Below are positions 6,466 through 15,179 of a stretch of 64,000 bases of DNA, one piece after another. Position numbers and translations under genes: made by a program. Position 1 is the stretch's first letter. Each line of letters starts with the position of its first letter. The notes under the pieces are model-generated. The model worked only from the letters and a program-made list of their open reading frames with translations. It did no database searches and was not told the DNA's origin. Source of the DNA: JBFLXR01 sp040757065 (GTDB lineage Bacteria; Pseudomonadota; Gammaproteobacteria; Burkholderiales; Gallionellaceae); assembly GCA_040757065.1 (NCBI GenBank), contig JBFLXR010000004.1, positions 62,001-126,000 on the forward strand, given 5' to 3'.

Positions 6466-7055
6466 TATTCGCCTCCCAGCAGAACGTAATCGATGCTGTC
6501 GCACAAACAGTGCAGAATCAGCAGGTGAACTTCCTGAACACGCGCGGTGCTGTCCGCTTCCACGCATAAATGCACATCATCCGGGCGCAGAATGTCTCGC
6601 ATCACGCCGCCGTTGCGGCCGGTCAGCGCGATCACGCGCATTTCGCGTTCGTGGGCGGCGTGCACCGCTTCCACTACGTTGGGCGAATTGCCGCTGGTGG
6701 AAATCGCTAGCAAGATGTCGCCGTCCATCCCCAGCGCGCGTACCTGCTTGGAGAACACCAACGAAAAATCGTAATCGTTGGCGATTGAAGTCAGGATCGA
6801 ACTATCGGTCGTCAGCGCAATCGCCGGCAGGCCGGGGCGCTCGATTTCGAAACGATTGACCAGTTCGGCGGCGAAGTGCTGAGCATCGGCCGCAGAACCG
6901 CCATTGCCGCAAACGAGCACTTTCTTGTCGTTCATCAGGCTGTCCACCATCGCCTGCGCAGCATCGGCAATAGGTTGCGCCAGCGCGTCTTTGTTTTTGC
7001 GCTTGGTTTGGATACTGTCGTCGAAGAGTTTGCCTATACGGTCGGTCAGGTTCAT
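6465..7055 (-). CDS. gmhA: SIS-domain phosphoheptose isomerase (GmhA/DiaA family)
   Basis: This 196-residue SIS protein has VLVCGNGGSAADAQHFAAELVNRF and DILLAISTSGNSPNVVEA. GmhA turns sedoheptulose 7-phosphate into heptose 7-phosphate. The gene position (after yraN) and C-terminus (HCLCDSID) are those of DiaA, a DnaA-binding SIS protein. However, the residues matching the GmhA catalytic Glu and His are kept (Glu64 in FAAEL, His177 in VQEVH), whereas E. coli DiaA lacks the Glu. The adjacent rfaE2 also supports an isomerase. A dual role is possible. The ATG at 7055 is 46 bases below yraN. Confidence 0.82.
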   Translation of the reverse strand: MNLTDRIGKLFDDSIQTKRKNKDALAQPIADAAQAMVDSLMNDKKVLVCGNGGSAADAQHFAAELVNRFEIERPGLPAIALTTDSSILTSIANDYDFSLVFSKQVRALGMDGDILLAISTSGNSPNVVEAVHAAHEREMRVIALTGRNGGVMRDILRPDDVHLCVEADSTARVQEVHLLILHCLCDSIDYVLLGGE

Positions 7056-7101
7056 AAAACGAGAGCATTAAATGGTGCGTTGAAGGCGGATATTACCCGA
7101 T

Positions 7102-7443
7102 TCAGGTGTCGAACGCATGTTTCACCCATTGTAGTCCGCCGCCTTCCGGTGTTTCCATCAGCACGGCGTCGAAGCGGCAGGGCGGCAAGCGGTGCTGACC
7201 GGCCAGATAATGCTGCGCAGCCAGAATCAACCGTTGCTGCTTAGTACGGGTAATGCTGGCGGCTGCGCCGCCGAAGGCATGCCCGCTGCGCAGCCGTACT
7301 TCGGCGGATACCAGCGTATCGCGGTCTTGCAAAATCAGATCGATTTCACCGCCGCGGCAGCGGTAATTGCGTTGCAATAATTTCAGCCCCTGCTGTTGCA
7401 AATAGCGGGCGGCGGTTTGCTCGGCTAGTTCGCCTTTACTCAT
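7102..7443 (-). CDS. YraN family protein (UPF0102)
   Basis: This 113-residue protein has the nuclease-like UPF0102 fold: GELAEQTAARYLQQQGLKLLQRNYRCRGGEIDLI with the GEIDLI core, then LVSAEVRLRSG in place of the common FVEVK motif, and RLILAAQHYL. The fold resembles Holliday-junction resolvases, but function is unproven. The ATG at 7443 overlaps the stop of the LpoA-like gene (ATGA), a sign of coupled translation. A much longer upstream reading of the frame is antisense-like and rejected. Confidence 0.88.
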   Translation of the reverse strand: MSKGELAEQTAARYLQQQGLKLLQRNYRCRGGEIDLILQDRDTLVSAEVRLRSGHAFGGAAASITRTKQQRLILAAQHYLAGQHRLPPCRFDAVLMETPEGGGLQWVKHAFDT

Positions 7444-8507
7444 GGATTCGGCAGTACGATGGGTGCATTCTCCGGCAACTGGGCGCGCCCCTGCCTGAAG
7501 ACGGCGGGCAATCCCTCGCGGACGAATTGCTGACGGTGCAGCCGAATTTTGCCGGTGACGCCATCCAGCGGAAGATCGTATTGCAGTGCACCGTATAGCA
7601 GAATGTGCATCAGCCGGTAGGCATCGATGCCGAGCGCGTACAAGCGTTCCATTTCCGGTGCCAGCGGTGGGTTGGCGCGTGGGTAGACCATCACGGCGGG
7701 GTGATCGGATTGCAGCAACCAAGGCATATCGGCGAAGCGGATGTCGGTGAGATCGTAATTGGTCAGCACGTCGTCGTTGCCATTGAACAGCAGCGACGTG
7801 GCATAAACCGGAAACGAAAGATGCAGATACGGGCGAATCAGACGCGCCTTGGAGGCATCGGTTGCCAGAAATACCAGCTTATCGGCGGTGGGCGGAATCT
7901 GAGCCAGTGCGGAAGGGTTGTTGTCGAAGGTGATTTCTTCCGCAATGGTGCCGCCTTCGCTGCGCCATTCTTCGGCAAAGGCGGCGGCGATCCGTTTCGA
8001 CAGCGGGCCGTCGCTACGCACGATAATCGCGCTGCCCCGTCCGTCGCCGATGGCGAGCCGCGCGGTTTGTCGCGCCTCGGTTTCCGCCGACAGACCGAAG
8101 AAATAGAGCAGGCCGCTTTCCCGCCCGTCGCCGGCATTCAGTGCCAGCGTAGGAACGCTGATGCGGGTCGAGTCGATTAGGGTGCTGACGCCGTTGCGGG
8201 TCAGCGGCCCGGCAATGGCCTTCGCGCCTTTGCTCAAAGCTTGTTGGTAGAGCGCGGCGATTTCGGTGCTTTCATCGGTGCAGGGATATACCCGCACCGG
8301 CAGGCCATGCTGTTGTATGGCGGCGGAAGCCAAAAATCCCCGCTGTACAGCATCGGCGGCCTCGGCGAAGGCCGGGGCATTCAACGGTAGCAACAGGGCG
8401 ATGTGCGGGCCGGCGTTTTCGCCGGATGCCGGGTCGGGTGTGGCATGCGCGGCTGTGCTCACGTATAGTGCGACCACCATCAGCCAGCAGGAGAGAAAAC
8501 GTTGCAT
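7440..8507 (-). CDS. Penicillin-binding protein activator (LpoA C-terminal domain type)
   Basis: This 355-residue protein has a signal peptide (MQRFLSCWLMVVALYVSTAAHA) and then a periplasmic-binding-protein-like domain: GPHIALLLPLNAPAFAEAADAVQRGFLA, AIAGPLTRNGVSTL and YFFGLSAETEARQTARLA. This is the LpoA C-terminal domain, which in E. coli stimulates PBP1A. The N-terminal TPR domain of enterobacterial LpoA is missing, as usual in betaproteobacteria. No lipobox Cys is evident after the signal peptide (Cys7 lies inside it), so lipidation is uncertain. The ATG at 8507 is chosen; an in-frame TTG lies five codons upstream. It starts back to back with rsmI. Confidence 0.82.
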   Translation of the reverse strand: MQRFLSCWLMVVALYVSTAAHATPDPASGENAGPHIALLLPLNAPAFAEAADAVQRGFLASAAIQQHGLPVRVYPCTDESTEIAALYQQALSKGAKAIAGPLTRNGVSTLIDSTRISVPTLALNAGDGRESGLLYFFGLSAETEARQTARLAIGDGRGSAIIVRSDGPLSKRIAAAFAEEWRSEGGTIAEEITFDNNPSALAQIPPTADKLVFLATDASKARLIRPYLHLSFPVYATSLLFNGNDDVLTNYDLTDIRFADMPWLLQSDHPAVMVYPRANPPLAPEMERLYALGIDAYRLMHILLYGALQYDLPLDGVTGKIRLHRQQFVREGLPAVFRQGRAQLPENAPIVLPNP

Positions 8508-9365
8508 ACGGGAACGACGCAAAAATTGGATAGCGCATTATATGTAGTTGCCACGCCGATTGGGAATTTGCGTGATATGACGCTGCGCGCGCTGGATGTG
8601 CTGCGCGAAGCCGACCTGATTGCAGCGGAGGATACCCGCAATACCGCCAACCTGCTGAAGCAATACCAGATCGGCGGTAAGCGCTTACTAGCCTTGCATC
8701 AGCATAACGAGCGCGGCGGGGCGGAGAAAATTATCGAGCATTTGCAGCGCGGCGAAACGGTGGCGCTGGTAACCGACGCCGGAACACCGGCCGTCAGCGA
8801 CCCCGGCGCTTTGCTGGTGGAGGCGGTGCGGGCGGCGGGTTGCCGGGTCGTGCCCGTTCCGGGGGCGAATGCGGCGGTAGCGGCTTTATCCGCCGCTGGA
8901 TTGGCTGCGCCGCATTTCTTGTTTTATGGCTTTTTGCCGAATAAGTCGGCTGCCCGTCGCACCGAGCTGCAAGCCTTAGCGGCGTCGCCTTACACCTTGG
9001 TGTTTTACGAAGCGCCGCATCGTATTCTGGAGTGCGCGGCCGATTTGCAGGCGGTGCTGGGCGGGGAGCGCGAAATTGTATTCGCCCGCGAACTGACCAA
9101 GCTATTTGAGAGCATTCACCGTTGCCGGCTGGATGAAGCGCTCGACTGGCTGAACGGCGATGCCAACCGCCAGCGCGGGGAATTCGTGCTGCTGGTCTCC
9201 GGCGCACCGCCGCAAAGCGGCGAAGAAGAGGGCTTGCGCGTCTTGAAGCACTTGTTGGATGAACTGCCGCTGAAACAAGCGGTACAATTAGCGGTGAAGA
9301 TCAGCGGCGCACAGCGCAACACGCTGTATCAAGCCGCGCTACGCATGAAAGAAGAAGCGGAATAG
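8502..9365 (+). CDS. rsmI: 16S rRNA 2'-O-methyltransferase RsmI
   Basis: RsmI methylates the 2'-OH of C1402 in 16S rRNA using SAM. The 287-residue protein has LYVVATPIGNLRDMTLRAL, AAEDTRNTANLLKQY, ALVTDAGTPAVSDPGALLV and FYEAPHRILE, all diagnostic of this tetrapyrrole-methylase-fold family. The start TTG at 8502 has an AGGAG site 8-9 bases upstream and gives the usual length. If correct, its first codon overlaps the ATG of the divergent LpoA-like gene. A later TTG at 8526 is the alternative. The divergent rsmI/lpoA pair is conserved in proteobacteria. Confidence 0.94.
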   Translation: MHTGTTQKLDSALYVVATPIGNLRDMTLRALDVLREADLIAAEDTRNTANLLKQYQIGGKRLLALHQHNERGGAEKIIEHLQRGETVALVTDAGTPAVSDPGALLVEAVRAAGCRVVPVPGANAAVAALSAAGLAAPHFLFYGFLPNKSAARRTELQALAASPYTLVFYEAPHRILECAADLQAVLGGEREIVFARELTKLFESIHRCRLDEALDWLNGDANRQRGEFVLLVSGAPPQSGEEEGLRVLKHLLDELPLKQAVQLAVKISGAQRNTLYQAALRMKEEAE

Positions 9366-9395
9366 CGAGTATTCACCAACCGAAAGGAGAACACC

Positions 9396-9968
9396 ATGAG
9401 CAAGATTGCGATTGTGTATCACAGCGGTTACGGGCATACGGCGCGACAAGCGCAAGCGGTGGCAGAGGGGGCGGCCAGTATTGCCGGCTCCGATGTGCTG
9501 CTGATTCAGGTCAGCGAGGTGGACCGGCATTGGGACGACCTAGCGGCGGCGGAAGCGATCATTTTCGGTGCGCCGACTTATATGGGCAGCCTGTCCGCCG
9601 AGTTTAAGAAATTTATGGAGGCTACCTCCAAAATATGGATTAAGCAGGGTTGGAAAGATAAGCTAGCGGCAGGATTCACCAACTCGGCCAGTATGAACGG
9701 CGATAAGCTGAGTTCGCTGACGCAACTGGTGATTCTGGCGGCGCAACACAGCATGATTTGGGTGTCGCTGGGGCTGTTGCCGAGCAACAGCAGCAAAGCG
9801 CAACGCAACGATGCAAACTACCTCGGCAGCTATCTCGGTGCTATGGCGCAGTCCGACTCCGATTTGGGGCCGGATATGGTGCCGCCGGCGGGCGATCTGG
9901 AAACGGCGCGCTTGCTCGGTGCCCGGGTCGCGACGCTGGCGAAACAATTCAAAGCAGGAAAGGCATAG
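9396..9968 (+). CDS. wrbA: WrbA-like flavodoxin / NAD(P)H:quinone oxidoreductase
   Basis: This 190-residue flavodoxin-fold protein has the FMN phosphate loop SGYGHTARQAQAVAEG near residues 9-24 and the WrbA-type loop FGAPTYMGSLSAEFKKFMEAT around 58-78. WrbA proteins carry out two-electron reduction of quinones at the membrane surface and protect against oxidative stress. The ATG at 9396 follows AAAGGAGA. It lies 30 bases after rsmI and 10 before pyrC, so the three are likely one transcript. Confidence 0.88.
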   Translation: MSKIAIVYHSGYGHTARQAQAVAEGAASIAGSDVLLIQVSEVDRHWDDLAAAEAIIFGAPTYMGSLSAEFKKFMEATSKIWIKQGWKDKLAAGFTNSASMNGDKLSSLTQLVILAAQHSMIWVSLGLLPSNSSKAQRNDANYLGSYLGAMAQSDSDLGPDMVPPAGDLETARLLGARVATLAKQFKAGKA

Positions 9969-9978
9969 TTTAAGTTAC

Positions 9979-11007
9979 ATGGAAATTACGATTACCCGTC
10001 CAGACGATTGGCACTTGCATCTCCGCGACGGCGCGCCGATGCACTCGGTGCTGCCGGATACCGCACGGCAATTTGCCCGTGCCATTGTGATGCCGAACCT
10101 GCGTCCTCCGGTAACGACTACCGAGCAGGCATTGGCATACCGGGCGCGGATTCTGGCGGCATTGCCCGCTGGAGCAGTCTTTGAGCCGTTGATGACGCTA
10201 TATCTGACCGACAACACCTCGGCAGAAGAAATTCAACGTGCCAAGGCCAGCGGGGCGGTGCATGCGGTCAAGCTGTATCCGGCCGGTGCGACCACCAATT
10301 CCGACGCCGGGGTAACCGATTTGCGTAAAACCTATCGGGCGTTGGAAGCGATGCAGGCTTGCGGCATGCCGCTGTTGGTGCACGGCGAAGTGACCGATCC
10401 GGCGGTGGACGTGTTCGACCGCGAAGCGGTGTTTATCGGAAAAGTACTGCAACCCTTGTTGCGCGATTTACCGGAACTGCGCGTAGTGTTCGAACACATT
10501 ACCACGCAGCAGGCGGCGGAATTCGTCGCGGCTGCGCCGGAAAATATCGCTGCTACGATCACTGCCCACCATTTGCTGTATAACCGTAACGCCATGCTGG
10601 TCGGCGGTATCCGCCCGCATTACTTCTGCTTGCCGGTGCTGAAACGCGAAACGCACCGGCAGGCTTTGGTGAAGGCGGCAACTGGCGGCAGCCCGAAATT
10701 TTTCCTCGGCACCGACAGTGCGCCGCATGCCCAGCCGACCAAGGAAACGGCCTGCGGCTGTGCCGGTATTTATACGGCTCATGCCGCGATCGAGTTTTAT
10801 GCGGAAGCCTTCGAGCAAGCCGGGGCGCTGGATAAGCTGGAAGGCTTTGCCAGCTTTCACGGCCCCGATTTCTACCGCCTGCCGCGCAATTCTGCACGTA
10901 TTACCCTGCGCAAAGAAAGCTGGACAGTGCCGCATACCGTCGAATTCGGCACCAGCCAACTGGTACCGCTGCGGGCAGGCGAAGCTTTACACTGGAAACT
11001 GCAATGA
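9979..11007 (+). CDS. pyrC: Dihydroorotase PyrC
   Basis: PyrC closes carbamoyl-aspartate to dihydroorotate, step three of pyrimidine synthesis. The 342-residue protein is of the E. coli class II type: metal ligands in DDWHLHLRDG, the carboxylated Lys in AVKLYPAGATTNSD, His in LLVHGEVTD and VFEHITT, and the final Asp in FLGTDSAPH. The ATG at 9979 is the first codon that gives the family N-terminus (MEITITRPDDWHLHL); an upstream in-frame extension lies inside wrbA and is rejected. Confidence 0.96.
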   Translation: MEITITRPDDWHLHLRDGAPMHSVLPDTARQFARAIVMPNLRPPVTTTEQALAYRARILAALPAGAVFEPLMTLYLTDNTSAEEIQRAKASGAVHAVKLYPAGATTNSDAGVTDLRKTYRALEAMQACGMPLLVHGEVTDPAVDVFDREAVFIGKVLQPLLRDLPELRVVFEHITTQQAAEFVAAAPENIAATITAHHLLYNRNAMLVGGIRPHYFCLPVLKRETHRQALVKAATGGSPKFFLGTDSAPHAQPTKETACGCAGIYTAHAAIEFYAEAFEQAGALDKLEGFASFHGPDFYRLPRNSARITLRKESWTVPHTVEFGTSQLVPLRAGEALHWKLQ

Positions 11008-11318
11008 GTAGCGAAGAAAAAGAAAAAATTTACCGCGCCAAGGTCAATCTGGAAACCGGGCGCATTCCTTGGATCGAATTGCAGCGTTTCTTCGCCGGCG
11101 GCAAGGCGCTATTCGTGGTGGCCGAGCTGGATTTGGTGGATGTTGCGTATCAGATTTCCGAGGACAATGCCGCGCAAGTGCAGCAATGGATCGCCGCCGG
11201 ACAACTGGCGCAGGTGACCGACGAGCAGGCGCAGGCCTGGTACGATGCCGCCGCCGAAATGTGGGCGGTGGCGGTCAGTCCGTGGGTGCTGGTGCAGCCG
11301 GTTGCGGCGGAACAATAA
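11004..11318 (+). CDS. DUF2288 family protein
   Basis: This 104-residue acidic cytoplasmic protein matches DUF2288: KVNLETGRIPWIELQRFFAGGKALFVVAELDLVDVAYQIS, then QVQQWIAAGQLAQVTDEQAQAWYDA. Function is unknown. Its ATG overlaps the pyrC stop (ATGA), so translation is coupled. Its stop abuts the ppk1 stop from the other strand with no gap, leaving no room for a separate terminator. Confidence 0.85.
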   Translation: MSSEEKEKIYRAKVNLETGRIPWIELQRFFAGGKALFVVAELDLVDVAYQISEDNAAQVQQWIAAGQLAQVTDEQAQAWYDAAAEMWAVAVSPWVLVQPVAAEQ

Positions 11319-13421
11319 TCAGCGCAGTCGGGCGGGGTGCGAAGCCAGTGTTTGCAGTAATGCGGCTTGCGCGCATTTTTTCTCGGCGCGACCGGACGGT
11401 TTGCGCCGGTAATGTCCTTCTGCATCCATTAGCCAAGCCTGCTGGTTGTCTTGCAGATAGGGTTTAAGGCCCTCGTCCAGCACGCGCTTCTTCAGTTTTT
11501 TGTCGAGAAGCGGGAAGCAAACCTCGATGCGGCGGAAGAAGTTGCGCACCATCCAGTCGGCACTGGCCAGATAGACGTCATGCTTCAATTCGTTGCGGAA
11601 GTAGAAGATCCGGGTATGCTCCAGAAAGCGTCCCACCACCGAGCGTACGCGGATATTTTCCGATAAACCCGGCACACCGGGACGCAGGGCGCACACGCCG
11701 CGTACGATCAAATCCACTTTTACCCCGGCGCGCGAGGCTTCGTAAAGCGCCATGATCGTGTCCGGGTCGAGCAGCGCATTCATTTTGGCGATGATATGAG
11801 CGCGTTTGCCAGCTTTTGCCAGCCTAATCTCATTTTGAATTGCGCGGATAACCTGACTATGCAGGGTAAATGGCGATTGCCAGAGATGCGTCAGCCGGGA
11901 GGCTTTCCCCAAGCCGGTAAGCTGCATGAACACCGTGTTGACGTCGTTGCAAATGTCTTCGTTGGCGGTGAATAGTCCAAAGTCGGTATACAGCCGCGCG
12001 GTGCGCGGGTGATAGTTTCCGGTGCCGAGGTGCACATAGCGGCGCAATTTGCCGTCTTCGCGGCGCACCACCATCAGCATCTTGGCGTGAGTTTTGTGGC
12101 CGACCACGCCGTACACCACATGCGCACCGACTTCTTCCAGCCGGCTGGCCCAGTTGATGTTGGCTTCTTCGTCGAAGCGCGCCATCAGTTCTACTACCAC
12201 GGTCACTTCTTTGCCGCGTTGTGCGGCAGCGAGTAGCGCGTCCATCAGCGCGGAATCGGAGCCGGTGCGGTACACCGTTTGCTTAATGGCAACGACGTTT
12301 GGATCGACGGCTGCCTGTTGAATGAAGTCGATGACCGGCTGGAACGACTGGTAAGGGTGATGCAGCAGCACATCGCCTTTTCGCAGAATCTTGAACAGGT
12401 CGGCATCCTTTTTTTGCAAGGCGAGCGGCATGCCCGGCGAGAAAATCGGGAACTTCAGTTCCGGGCGCGGAACCTGATCGGGAATGCCCATCAGGCGCAC
12501 CAGATTGACCGGGCCGTGTGCGCGGTATAAATCTTCCGGCTGCAACTCGAATTGCTGCAATAGGAAATCGGCCATCGCATCGGAGCAGTTATCGGCGATT
12601 TCCAATCGCACTGCGCTGCCGAAGTGGCGCTGCGGCAATTCGCCTTGCAGGCTGGTACGCAGGTTTTTGACCTCTTCTTCGTCGACGAACAAATCCGAAT
12701 TGCGCGTGACGCGGAACTGGTAACAGCCCAATACATCCATACCAGCAAACAATTCGCCGACATGGGCGTGCAGAATCGAGGACAGGAATACGAAGCCGTG
12801 CGGACAACCTGCCACATCCGACGGTAGCGGAATGGTGCGCGGCAGCACGCGGGGCGCTTGCACAATTGCTTTGGCTGAATTGCGGCCGAAGGCATCTTTG
12901 CCTTGCAGCTCAACCGCAAAATTCAGGCTTTTATTCAGTACGCGCGGGAAAGGGTGTGCAGGGTCGAGGCCGATCGGCGTTAGCACTGGCATCACTTCAC
13001 GGAAGAAGAAGTCCTTTACCCATGCGCGTTGTGCATCGTTCCATGTATCGCGGCGCAAGAAGCGAATGCCGTGCGTAGCCATGGCCGGAATCAGCGCATG
13101 ATTCAGGGTATGGTATTGCTGCTCGACCAGCCGGACCGTTTCGCTGCGCACATATTGCAGAATTTGTTGCGCCGACATGCCTTCCGGCCCGGGGATGCCG
13201 CCACCGAGCTTGAGTAATTCTTTCAGCCCTGCCACGCGGATTTCGAAAAACTCGTCGAGGTTGCTGCTGACGATACAAAGGTATTTCAGGCGTTCCAATA
13301 AAGGAACGCCCGGATCCTCTGCTTGTGCCAGCACGCGCCGGTTAAATTCCAGCAAACCCAGTTCGCGGTTGAGGAACTGCTGGGTAGGAAACTTCTTGAC
13401 CAACTCGTCGGCCTTGCTCAA
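11319..13421 (-). CDS. ppk1: Polyphosphate kinase 1
   Basis: Ppk1 reversibly polymerises the gamma-phosphate of ATP into inorganic polyphosphate. The 700-residue protein has the N-terminal FLNRELGLLEFNRRVLAQA and SNLDEFFEIRVAGL, and the phosphorylated-His region RYVHLGTGNYHPRTARLYTDFGLFT. The C-terminal phospholipase-D-like half carries RTGSDSALMDALLAAAQRGKEVTVVVEL. The start is TTG at 13421, overlapping the yggX stop (TTGA). This gives the family's usual N-terminus and length; the frame remains open further back only as a shadow of yggX. Confidence 0.95.
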   Translation of the reverse strand: MSKADELVKKFPTQQFLNRELGLLEFNRRVLAQAEDPGVPLLERLKYLCIVSSNLDEFFEIRVAGLKELLKLGGGIPGPEGMSAQQILQYVRSETVRLVEQQYHTLNHALIPAMATHGIRFLRRDTWNDAQRAWVKDFFFREVMPVLTPIGLDPAHPFPRVLNKSLNFAVELQGKDAFGRNSAKAIVQAPRVLPRTIPLPSDVAGCPHGFVFLSSILHAHVGELFAGMDVLGCYQFRVTRNSDLFVDEEEVKNLRTSLQGELPQRHFGSAVRLEIADNCSDAMADFLLQQFELQPEDLYRAHGPVNLVRLMGIPDQVPRPELKFPIFSPGMPLALQKKDADLFKILRKGDVLLHHPYQSFQPVIDFIQQAAVDPNVVAIKQTVYRTGSDSALMDALLAAAQRGKEVTVVVELMARFDEEANINWASRLEEVGAHVVYGVVGHKTHAKMLMVVRREDGKLRRYVHLGTGNYHPRTARLYTDFGLFTANEDICNDVNTVFMQLTGLGKASRLTHLWQSPFTLHSQVIRAIQNEIRLAKAGKRAHIIAKMNALLDPDTIMALYEASRAGVKVDLIVRGVCALRPGVPGLSENIRVRSVVGRFLEHTRIFYFRNELKHDVYLASADWMVRNFFRRIEVCFPLLDKKLKKRVLDEGLKPYLQDNQQAWLMDAEGHYRRKPSGRAEKKCAQAALLQTLASHPARLR

Positions 13422-13690
13422 TCTTTCGGCGGAACGTAACCCTGAGGCATTTGCGCCCCCTCGCCGAAGAAGTAGCTCTCCATCTGCTCGGCCAGATACT
13501 TGCGCGCGCGCGCGTCGGCCAGATTCAGACGGTTTTCGTTCACCAGCATGGTCTGAAAGCGAATCCAGCCTTGCCAGGCTTCCTTCGACACATTCTCGAA
13601 AATCTTCTGCCCCAGCGGGCCGGGATAAGTCGGGCGATCCAGCCCCTCCGCTTCGCGCCCCAGTTTCACGCAATGCACCATTCTTGTCAT
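13418..13690 (-). CDS. yggX: Fe(II)-trafficking/oxidative damage protection protein YggX
   Basis: This 90-residue protein is a clear YggX: MTRMVHCVKLGREAEGLDRPTYPGPLGQKIFENVSKEAWQ, with the conserved Cys7, then WIRFQTMLVNENRLNLADARARKYL and a C-terminal FFGEG. YggX helps protect labile Fe-S clusters from oxidative damage. The ATG at 13690 has GGAGAA upstream. It is translationally coupled to ppk1 and sits behind its own candidate promoter, separate from argA. Confidence 0.96.
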   Translation of the reverse strand: MTRMVHCVKLGREAEGLDRPTYPGPLGQKIFENVSKEAWQGWIRFQTMLVNENRLNLADARARKYLAEQMESYFFGEGAQMPQGYVPPKD

Positions 13691-13723
13691 GCTTTTTCTC
13701 CATGCGGCCAGTTTAAGGCCGGA

Positions 13724-13752
13724 ATATTACAAATCCATTAAGTGGCTGTCAT
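13724..13752 (-). promoter_or_regulatory. Candidate sigma-70 promoter of yggX-ppk1
   Basis: On the minus strand, ATGACA (13752-13747), a 17-base spacer and TAATAT (13729-13724). The -35 has one mismatch to consensus and the -10 has two. A small GGCC...GGCC hairpin lies between it and the yggX ribosome binding site. Confidence 0.5.
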
Positions 13753-13755
13753 AAT

Positions 13756-15084
13756 TTAGCGCACGTTCCGCATAAATACCTTGGAGCGGCGTTGATAGTT
13801 ATACAGCGTTTTTTTCTGTGTCGGCAATTGTGCCACATCCGCTTCCTTGAAACCGCGCTCGATGAACCAATGCGCGGTACGTGTAGTCAGCACGAATAGT
13901 TTGCGGAAACCCAGCGCCTTGGCTTCGGCAGTCATGTGTTTCAGCAGCGCATCGCCGTAGCCGTGGCGACGGTAAGCCGGCTGCACCGCCAGACAGGCTA
14001 GTTCGGCGGCTTTCTCGTCGGGGAAGGGGTACAGCGCCGCACAGCCGATGATCCGATGATCGTGCTCCAGCACGAAGAAGCGGTCGATTTCCCGTTCCAG
14101 CAGCTCGCGTGAACGCCGCACTAAAATGCCTTCTTCCTCGAGCGGTTGCAGCAACTGCAAAATACCGCCGACATCTTCGATGCTGGCCTGACGCAAGGTG
14201 TTCAGGGTGGTTTCCACCACCATGGTGCCGATGCCGTCGTCGGTGAACAGTTCCTGCAGCAGGGCCCCGTCTACATGCCGGTTAATCAGGTGCGTACGCG
14301 CCACGCCTGCTTCGCAGGCGCGCAGTGCGCACGGTAGAAATAATGCGGCATCGTCGGAAAGATCGGTACGGCTCGCCAATACTTCTTGCGCCTGCATGAT
14401 GGTCAGTTCGCGCATCAATGCGCCCGCCGGGTCGAATACGCCGTCGCTGTCCATCAGGAAAATCAACTTGTCGGCATCCAATGCAATCGCGGTTACCGCG
14501 GCGACGTCTTCCAGTGTCAGATTGAACACTTCGCCGGTCGGAGAATAGCCGAGTGTGGACAGCAACACCACTTCGTTAAAGTCCAGCCGGTTGTTGATCG
14601 CAGCAACGTCCACCTTGCGCACGCAGCCGGTATGCTGCAAATCCACGCCGTTGATTACCCCCATCGGTTGGGCGGTGATGAAGTTGCCGCCGGAAACGCG
14701 GATATCCGCATTCGCCATCGGCGAATTCGCCAATCCCAGCGATAGCAGCGCTTCGATTTCCACCCGCACCCGACCGACCGCTTCTTTGACACACTGCATG
14801 GTGGCGGTATCGGTCAGGCGAATATTGTTGTGGTATTGTGCCTCGAGGTCGTTGCGCGCCAGATGTTGTTCGATTTGCGGACGCGCGCCATGCACCAGCA
14901 CCAGACGCATGCCCAGCGCCGCCAGCAGATTGAAATCGTGCGTCAGCTCGACGAATTTGCCGTCGGCCACTACCTCGCCGCCGAATGCCACCACGAACGT
15001 CTTGCCGCGAAAGGCATTGACGTAAGGCGCGACGGAGCGAAACCAAGTCACGAAATTGGCCGGGCGTACGGAACCGGTTGGCAT
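13756..15084 (-). CDS. argA: Amino-acid N-acetyltransferase ArgA (N-acetylglutamate synthase)
   Basis: ArgA makes N-acetylglutamate, the first step of arginine synthesis. The 442-residue protein has the classic two-part build. An N-terminal amino-acid-kinase-like regulatory domain spans about 1-290 (FRSVAPYVNAFRGKTFVVAFGGE and LVLVHGARPQIEQHL). A C-terminal GNAT domain spans about 295-442 (LACLAVQPAYRRHGYGDALLKHM with the acetyl-CoA loop, TTRTAHWFIERGF). The N-terminal domain normally mediates feedback inhibition by arginine. The ATG at 15084 has no strong ribosome binding site. It lies 95 bases after the DUF3857 gene, so shared transcription is uncertain. Confidence 0.95.
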   Translation of the reverse strand: MPTGSVRPANFVTWFRSVAPYVNAFRGKTFVVAFGGEVVADGKFVELTHDFNLLAALGMRLVLVHGARPQIEQHLARNDLEAQYHNNIRLTDTATMQCVKEAVGRVRVEIEALLSLGLANSPMANADIRVSGGNFITAQPMGVINGVDLQHTGCVRKVDVAAINNRLDFNEVVLLSTLGYSPTGEVFNLTLEDVAAVTAIALDADKLIFLMDSDGVFDPAGALMRELTIMQAQEVLASRTDLSDDAALFLPCALRACEAGVARTHLINRHVDGALLQELFTDDGIGTMVVETTLNTLRQASIEDVGGILQLLQPLEEEGILVRRSRELLEREIDRFFVLEHDHRIIGCAALYPFPDEKAAELACLAVQPAYRRHGYGDALLKHMTAEAKALGFRKLFVLTTRTAHWFIERGFKEADVAQLPTQKKTLYNYQRRSKVFMRNVR

Positions 15085-15179
15085 GGTGCGGTACTCGTTA
15101 AAAAACAGAATAGGCGAATAATGCCACGAATTCGCGGAAAATTTGAGTTTCTTCCTGCGAATACCGCGACATATTCGGC

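Noticed and set aside
7444..7722. N-terminal extension of yraN
   Set aside because: It lies antisense-like inside the LpoA coding region of the same strand in another frame; the ATGA-coupled start at 7443 gives the family N-terminus.
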